NCBI GenBank assembly: GCA_937995505.1
Contig: CALKJV010000203.1
Location: 1 to 10,826 of the forward strand
Length of the DNA: 10,826 bases
Reading direction: 5' to 3'
DNA from: an uncultured Bacteroidia bacterium
GTDB lineage: Bacteria > Bacteroidota > Bacteroidia > SpSt-205
Positions 7,151 through 10,826 of the stretch are shown piece by piece. A model generated the notes under the pieces. It saw nothing but the letters and a program-made list of their open reading frames with translations. It did no database searches and had not been told where the DNA came from. Numbering within the stretch: the stretch's first letter is position 1; each line of letters begins with the position of its first letter. A program made the translations under genes and the position numbers.

Positions 7151-8362
7151 TTACCCCTCTTCTACAAACTCCAGCGAGGCCCCAAAAGTCTCCCGCAGCT
7201 GCATAGCCGCCCACAAGGCTATGCCGTACACAACCAGCCCAGCTGCAAAAGCGCTCAGGTGCAGGGGTAGTACGGCCTGAAACGCCTGCCATAGCAGGGT
7301 ACTGAGCACCAGCGAACCCCGAATCCAATTCGGTACGCTGGTAGCTACGGTCGCGCGGAGGTTAGTGCCAAACTGCTCTGCTGCGCTGGTGATAAGCACC
7401 GCCCAGTAGCCCGAAAAAATCCCTAAGAGCAACCCCAGGGCATAAACAGTTTCGGGCGTGCGCAGGGGCAGGAGCGTATATGCCACCGATAAGGCCAGCG
7501 CTGCGGCGAGCCACAGCTGCACAGGGCGCTTACGGCTTCGCAGCACCTGGCTCAAGATCCCCGCCGCCAAGTCCCCCACCGAAAGCCCAATATAGGCATA
7601 CAGGATAGCCTGACTTGCCCGAGGGGTGGGTTCTACCCGGCCCCGAAAAAGGTCAGGCGCGAAAGTTATGAGAATCCCAATCACATACCAGATAGGCACG
7701 CCGGCCAGGATAGCATACAGGTAGCGAAGGAAGCGTTCTCTGCGGCGGAAAATCTGGAAAAAGTCGCCGAGGGGCACGTGGGCTTCTTGGCGGAGGCGGG
7801 TGAAGAGGCCGGACTCGCTGACACCGATGCGCAGCACGAGGAGCATGAGCCCCATTCCGCCCCCGATAAAGTAAGCGGTACGCCAGGGGAAAAGTTCGCC
7901 CACTAAGCTGGCTGCCACGGCGCCGAGGATGCCGATGGTGGCGATAATGGTAGTGCCCCAGCCGCGCAGGTGGGGGGGCATCAGTTCAGCTACGAGGGTT
8001 ACGCCGGCGCCCAGTTCGCCCGCCAGCCCTATCCCAGCAATAAACCGCCACACCCCGTAGCCATACACGCTCTCTACGAAGCCATTAGCGAAGTTAGCGA
8101 CCGAGTAGGTAAGGATAGAAGCAAAGAGCACAGAAAGTCGCCCGCGCCGATCTGCTAGGATGCCCCACAAAAGGCCGCCAAGGAGCATACCCACCATTTG
8201 GAGGTTCAGCAGGAGCACACCGTAGCGCAGGCGCGCTTGGGTATCGTAGCCGAGGTCGGTGAGGCTGGCCTCACGCACGACCGAAAAGAGAATAAGGTCG
8301 TAGATGTCTACAAAGTATCCGAGCGTAGCGACGAGGACGGCGAGCCAGGTTTGGCGGGTCAC
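7151..8362 (-). CDS. MFS transporter (sugar/metabolite porter type)
   Basis: This 403-residue inner-membrane protein has the usual 12-helix hydrophobicity pattern. The first helix holds GYFVDIYDLILFSVVR (residues 15-30), with two membrane aspartates (D20, D22). Loop 2-3 carries the MFS motif A as GGLLWGILADRRGR (62-75). RFIAGIGLAGELGAG (106-120) followed by ELMPPHLRGWG (126-136) matches the second signature of sugar and metabolite:H+ symporters, and VSESGLF (181-187) precedes the central loop. The substrate cannot be told; a proton-coupled small metabolite or sugar is the family expectation. The start is GTG 8362-8360, 6 bases after a TAACTTCG box. It is convergent with the gene at 4434 and separated from the T9SS gene upstream by a terminator, so it is a single-gene unit. 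Confidence 0.9.
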   Translation of the reverse strand: MTRQTWLAVLVATLGYFVDIYDLILFSVVREASLTDLGYDTQARLRYGVLLLNLQMVGMLLGGLLWGILADRRGRLSVLFASILTYSVANFANGFVESVYGYGVWRFIAGIGLAGELGAGVTLVAELMPPHLRGWGTTIIATIGILGAVAASLVGELFPWRTAYFIGGGMGLMLLVLRIGVSESGLFTRLRQEAHVPLGDFFQIFRRRERFLRYLYAILAGVPIWYVIGILITFAPDLFRGRVEPTPRASQAILYAYIGLSVGDLAAGILSQVLRSRKRPVQLWLAAALALSVAYTLLPLRTPETVYALGLLLGIFSGYWAVLITSAAEQFGTNLRATVATSVPNWIRGSLVLSTLLWQAFQAVLPLHLSAFAAGLVVYGIALWAAMQLRETFGASLEFVEEG

Positions 8363-8368
8363 GGCCTG

Positions 8369-8376
8369 CGAAGTTA
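8369..8376 (-). promoter_or_regulatory. -7 promoter box of the MFS gene
   Basis: TAACTTCG differs from TAnnTTTG by one base and ends 6 bases before GTG 8362. The terminator T run of the upstream gene (8406-8400) ends 23 bases before it, so the end of one unit and the promoter of the next are nearly fused. Confidence 0.5.
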
Positions 8377-8399
8377 GGAGGGAAAGGCGGAGCTTGGAG

Positions 8400-8436
8400 A
8401 AAAAAAGCAGTGGGGGCGGCCTTAGGCCACCCCCAC
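8400..8436 (-). terminator. Terminator of the T9SS gene at 8459-9952
   Basis: The 12-pair stem joins 8436-8425 to 8421-8410 with a 3-base loop, followed on the minus strand by TGC and seven T residues (8406-8400). One position pairs as G-U in minus-strand RNA but would be a C-A mismatch in plus-strand RNA. This fits minus-strand use, as does the T run. Confidence 0.88.
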
Positions 8437-8458
8437 GCTAGAGGAAAGGTTACGGGGC

Positions 8459-9952
8459 TTACTTCACTACATTCACCCAGAAGGAGGCTACGCCGTAGGG
8501 CGTGCGCGCATGGAGGATGTAGCTGCCCGCAGGCACGGCTGGGAGGTCCAGGGAGATGGTGCTTTCACCCGCCGGTACAGGTCGGCTCCACTCAGCTACC
8601 TGCTGGCCATCTACCGTATAGAGCATAAACTGCCCTCGGGTAGCTGCCGGCGTGGTAAGCTTGAGGTTGATGCACTCTACGGCAGGGTTAGGATAGGGGA
8701 GACCGAAGCCCTGCGTACCCGAACGCACCACTTGCCCCGTCGTAATGCAACTTACAGAATCCACTCCCCCATTCGTGCCCGGTGCTTCGTAGATAATAGG
8801 ATGCAAGAGGTAGTTAAGTTGATAGCCTAAAATATAGTACTGAGGATACCACTCATCCGGCCCAATCCATGCTGTCGTGCTCTGCCGATACACTGGGACC
8901 CGCACGCAGTTACGACCATACACCAAAGTGTCTCCAGTAAGGCAAGGATCCCCGGCCTGATACGCAGGTCCGATAAGCCCAAAAAGCGTATCAGCCACAT
9001 TATCAAGGCCAGGGGTGTATAGCTCGTACCGGAGGGCTACATAGATGGACCTGGGACGGTCTATCTCGTATGGCTGCGAGAAATAGGCATGATCGTACCG
9101 CTCCAGGCGGGTAACCTCTTGGTTCACACATTGCCCTTGCACACTAGGACGAGCGTAGCCGATACGAACTTGGTCAATAGGCTTAGAGACCTGCGCCAGG
9201 GTATCCTTGGGGAAGGAAGTGGGACGGATATCCGAAGTGCTACCATCTCCCCAATCTAGATCAAGCATAAAAGTATCGCGCAGCTCGTAGGTTATAGTAT
9301 AAGCCCCATCAGGAACCTCTGGGTCAGTAGGCTCACCTATTATGGGGGTACAGGTGCGAGTCCAGTCAGCAGCACGGACATTGAAGTTGTTGAGTATAGT
9401 GCTTGCTGCACCCTTGATATAGATAGAATTTCCGCTGCCTTGCAGCGCGCAGGGGTCTATATCATACCGCTCTGCAATCCCACCCCCTACATAGTAAAGG
9501 GTATCTGGTGCCGTGTTAGAGGGAGGAAAGAGATAATTGCCGTTGAAGGTAGCGCCATTCTGTGTGGAGGAGTATATCAGCCATGCCCCCAATGAGTATA
9601 GGCTATCAAAGAAGGAGTGGTTGCAGTCGCTGCTGATGTTGATGTCGATATCGTCACCGGCATTATTTCCTAAGAGAGTATCTCCGGCGAAATTTGGTTG
9701 AGTAGAGGCTACATTAGGCACCGTGTCGGCGTCTTGGCTAGGCTTGAGCCAGGTGAGGGGCGGAAGTAAGGCAGTCCGCATCTGCGGAGCAGGACGGCTC
9801 GCCCTTAACTCTTCCAGCCGTGCCCACTGGGCACTTCGCAGGAGGGCCTCTACCTCTGGCAGACGCTTGAACTCTCTTCGCTGGCGCGTCAACTGCGCCC
9901 ACGCTGTGCTTAGAAGCACAGCTGCTGCTACGGTTAGGTGTAGGTATCGCAT
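8459..9952 (-). CDS. T9SS-secreted protein of unknown function
   Basis: This 497-residue protein begins with a signal peptide (MRYLHLTVAAAVLLSTAWA, cleavage probably before QLTRQ) and ends in a full type A T9SS sorting domain (about 418-497). That domain opens with LPYPNPAVECINL and contains VPAGSYILHARTPYG before the last strand. A charged N-terminal helix (about 21-52, rich in Arg and Glu) precedes a long region I cannot assign. That region has eight scattered cysteines (C110, C168, C201, C275, C337, C349, C402, C427) and acidic turns such as LDWGDGSTSD (232-241) that could bind calcium. No enzyme motif is recognised. The ATG (9952-9950) follows a TACCTTTG box by 8 bases. The first residues, MRY, match the start of the other T9SS protein. 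Its own terminator lies at 8400-8436. Confidence 0.85.
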   Translation of the reverse strand: MRYLHLTVAAAVLLSTAWAQLTRQRREFKRLPEVEALLRSAQWARLEELRASRPAPQMRTALLPPLTWLKPSQDADTVPNVASTQPNFAGDTLLGNNAGDDIDINISSDCNHSFFDSLYSLGAWLIYSSTQNGATFNGNYLFPPSNTAPDTLYYVGGGIAERYDIDPCALQGSGNSIYIKGAASTILNNFNVRAADWTRTCTPIIGEPTDPEVPDGAYTITYELRDTFMLDLDWGDGSTSDIRPTSFPKDTLAQVSKPIDQVRIGYARPSVQGQCVNQEVTRLERYDHAYFSQPYEIDRPRSIYVALRYELYTPGLDNVADTLFGLIGPAYQAGDPCLTGDTLVYGRNCVRVPVYRQSTTAWIGPDEWYPQYYILGYQLNYLLHPIIYEAPGTNGGVDSVSCITTGQVVRSGTQGFGLPYPNPAVECINLKLTTPAATRGQFMLYTVDGQQVAEWSRPVPAGESTISLDLPAVPAGSYILHARTPYGVASFWVNVVK

Positions 9953-9960
9953 AGCAAAAA

Positions 9961-9989
9961 CAAAGGTAGCATTTATTTCACAAATGCAA
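9961..9989 (-). promoter_or_regulatory. Full -33/-7 promoter of the T9SS gene at 8459-9952
   Basis: The -7 box TACCTTTG is at 9968-9961 and ends 8 bases before ATG 9952. A TTG at 9989-9987 lies 18 bases upstream of the box, within the 17-23 range of Bacteroidota -33 elements. This is the only promoter in the window where I see both elements. Confidence 0.65.
9969..9987. repeat. Inverted repeat between the -33 and -7 elements
   Basis: GCATTT (9969-9974) and AAATGC (9982-9987) are perfect reverse complements around a 7-base centre. They fill the spacer between the TTG and the -7 box of the T9SS gene, where a repressor would block RNA polymerase. Operator function is an inference from symmetry and position. 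Confidence 0.35.
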
Positions 9990-10023
9990 GAGGTGGGACA
10001 TAGACCTACTCAGGCTGGGTAAG

Positions 10024-10100
10024 TGCCGAAAAGCCCTGGGCACCAGCACATTTCGGCTCATTCGCAAACTTTGTTTGGGATCTACGCACGCTGCCGAAAA
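10024..10100 (+). other. Mutually exclusive pairing segments upstream of smpB
   Basis: TGCCGAAAA occurs twice (10024-10032 and 10092-10100), and TTTCGGC (10051-10057) between them is complementary to GCCGAAA in both copies. The middle segment can therefore pair with the upstream copy or the downstream copy but not both. A small palindrome, CAAAC-TTT-GTTTG (10065-10077), lies between. If transcribed, this could be an attenuator-like switch before smpB. No known riboswitch class is recognised, and no T run follows either hairpin. Confidence 0.3.
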
Positions 10101-10112
10101 TCAGCTACCATG

Positions 10113-10120
10113 TACCTTCG
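10113..10120 (+). promoter_or_regulatory. Possible -7 box of smpB
   Basis: TACCTTCG, one base from TAnnTTTG, ends 4 bases before GTG 10125. The spacing equals that at 4434 and 10600. It lies inside the coding sequence if ATG 10110 were the start, so it bears on the choice of start. No -33 element is seen. Confidence 0.4.
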
Positions 10121-10124
10121 CTGG

Positions 10125-10574
10125 GTGGCAGCGCCAGCAGTGGTCAATCGGAAAGCCCTATACGACTATGATATCGTAGAGCGCTATACGACCGGGATAG
10201 TTCTAACGGGCGCAGAGGTAAAATCCCTGCGCAGCGGCGGCGGCCAGCTGCAAGATGCGTTCTGTACTTTCAAAGATGGGGAACTATATGTGATAAACCT
10301 GTACATCGCCCCGTACAAGCAGGCGGGCTATAGCCGAGTAGCGGAGCGGCGTCCGAGGAAGCTGCTTTTGCGGCGAGAGGAGCTGGAGCGACTGCGTGGA
10401 CGCCTAACTCAAAAAGGACTTACCCTGATACCGCTGCGATTGTTTTTCTCGGATCGGGGCTGGGCCAAAGTAGAAATAGGCCTCGCCCAAGGCCGTCGCA
10501 AATACGACAAACGGCAAGTGCTACGCGAAAAAGAGACTCGGCGCGAGCTAGAACGCCTGCGCAAAAAGTATTGA
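10125..10574 (+). CDS. smpB: SsrA-binding protein (trans-translation)
   Basis: SmpB binds tmRNA (SsrA) and brings it to ribosomes stalled on broken messages. From GTG 10125 the protein is 149 residues, a normal length. Family hallmarks are NRKALYDYDIVERYTTGIVL (8-27), TGAEVKSLRSG (28-38), the internal LYVINLYIAPY strand pair, and the basic tail GRRKYDKRQVLREKETRREL ending in KKY. That tail enters the mRNA channel and decoding centre. The start is uncertain. GTG 10125 has a TACCTTCG box 4 bases upstream and gives the family-typical short N-terminus. ATG 10110 would add five residues (MYLRW), and the frame remains open to 10023. No tmRNA gene is seen nearby. The next gene begins 25 bases after its stop. 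Confidence 0.95.
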   Translation: MAAPAVVNRKALYDYDIVERYTTGIVLTGAEVKSLRSGGGQLQDAFCTFKDGELYVINLYIAPYKQAGYSRVAERRPRKLLLRREELERLRGRLTQKGLTLIPLRLFFSDRGWAKVEIGLAQGRRKYDKRQVLREKETRRELERLRKKY

Positions 10575-10575
10575 G

Positions 10576-10587
10576 CGGGCAAGCCCG
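10576..10587. repeat. Short palindrome between smpB and the dehydratase gene
   Basis: CGGGC-AA-GCCCG is a perfect inverted repeat, starting 1 base after the smpB stop and directly touching the -7 box of the next gene. There is no T run, so it is not a normal terminator. It could be an operator or a weak hairpin at the end of smpB. Confidence 0.3.
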
Positions 10588-10595
10588 TACCTTTG
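10588..10595 (+). promoter_or_regulatory. -7 promoter box of the dehydratase gene
   Basis: TACCTTTG, followed by C, matches TAnnTTTG and ends 4 bases before ATG 10600. A TTG at 10571-10573 is 14 bases upstream, shorter than the usual -33 spacing, so it is not counted. Confidence 0.6.
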
Positions 10596-10599
10596 CTAT

Positions 10600-10826
10600 A
10601 TGCAAGCTTATACCAACGAAGCCATCCAGCAGCGCCTGACTTTTTTCCCAGAGTGGCAGTACCGTTTGGGCGCGCTGGAGAGAGAATATGAGTTTGGAGA
10701 CTTTGTGGAGGCGTGGGGCTTTCTCACCCAGGTGGCCCTCCTTGCGGAGCGCCACAACCACCACCCCGAGGTGTGGAACGTATACAATAAAGTGCGCCTG
10801 CGGTGGAGCACGCATGAAGCGGGCGG
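10600..10826 (+). CDS. phhB: Pterin-4a-carbinolamine dehydratase, 5' part
   Basis: The frame runs from ATG 10600 to the window edge, giving 75 residues of a protein of roughly 95-110. The family core is clear: FVEAWGFLTQVALLAERHNH (35-54) leads into HNHHPEVWNVYNKV (52-65), then LRWSTHEAG (67-75). The HHP pair and the later histidine of the THxxG motif form the active site. The enzyme dehydrates 4a-hydroxy-tetrahydropterin, recycling the cofactor used by aromatic amino acid hydroxylases; no hydroxylase gene is seen in the window. A TACCTTTG box ends 4 bases before the ATG, and no Shine-Dalgarno sequence is present. It lies 25 bases after smpB on the same strand and could be transcribed from its own promoter, from read-through, or both. 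Confidence 0.9.
   Translation, partial: MQAYTNEAIQQRLTFFPEWQYRLGALEREYEFGDFVEAWGFLTQVALLAERHNHHPEVWNVYNKVRLRWSTHEAG

Noticed and set aside
10065..10077. AAACTTTG inside the CAAAC/GTTTG palindrome as an alternative smpB promoter
   Set aside because: The first base of the TAnnTTTG box is wrong and no -33 element is present; the spacing to the start would also differ from every other gene here.
9953..10109. Possible tmRNA (ssrA) or other RNA gene next to smpB
   Set aside because: The interval is too short for a tmRNA, with no tRNA-like ends and no tag reading frame.
10420..10815. Minus-strand frame across the smpB end and the next gene
   Set aside because: The plus-strand sequence encodes the SmpB tail and a clear pterin dehydratase core, so the antisense frame is a shadow.
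1..10826. Mobile element, CRISPR array, defence system or biosynthetic cluster
   Set aside because: No transposase, integrase, direct-repeat array, terminal repeats, nuclease/toxin pairs or multi-enzyme set is present; the genes are housekeeping or secreted proteins.

Overview
The window reads as a chromosomal segment of a member of the Bacteroidota with fairly GC-rich DNA. Three things point there: three proteins end in type IX secretion (T9SS) C-terminal sorting domains; one is a cysteine-rich surface protein whose N-terminus is typical of that phylum; and the starts that need their own promoter carry the Bacteroidota -7 box (TAnnTTTG) instead of a Shine-Dalgarno site. The species cannot be told from the sequence. 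I see no IS element, phage gene, CRISPR array, tRNA or rRNA.

Layout. Bases 1-141 are the 3' end of a T9SS cargo gene, closed by a strong terminator (165-204). On the minus strand, 4360 down to 246, lies a tight five-gene cluster: uvrC (nucleotide excision repair), a DciA-like DUF721 gene overlapping it by 8 bp, a Fur-family metalloregulator, a STAS-domain anti-sigma factor antagonist, and purA (adenylosuccinate synthetase). Divergent from uvrC, a plus-strand gene (4434-7097) encodes an 887-residue cysteine-rich T9SS surface protein, ending in a terminator (7118-7148). Convergent to it is a minus-strand MFS transporter (7151-8362). Upstream of that, beyond a terminator (8400-8436), is another minus-strand T9SS cargo gene (8459-9952). 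On the plus strand follow smpB (trans-translation) and the first 75 codons of a pterin-4a-carbinolamine dehydratase gene, cut by the window edge. No gene-free stretch exceeds 160 bases.

How it works together. This is mostly housekeeping (DNA repair, purine synthesis, ribosome rescue, pterin recycling) interleaved with secreted proteins. The secretion machinery itself is not here. The most notable signal is not a gene: every gene start not coupled to an upstream gene (eight of eight) has a TAnnTT[T/C]G box ending 4-8 bases before the start codon. That puts the transcription start at or next to the start codon, so leaderless mRNAs look like the normal mode here. The two starts lacking the box, purA and the DUF721 gene, abut or overlap an upstream stop codon, as expected of coupled genes. 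I found no convincing undescribed defence or metabolic system.
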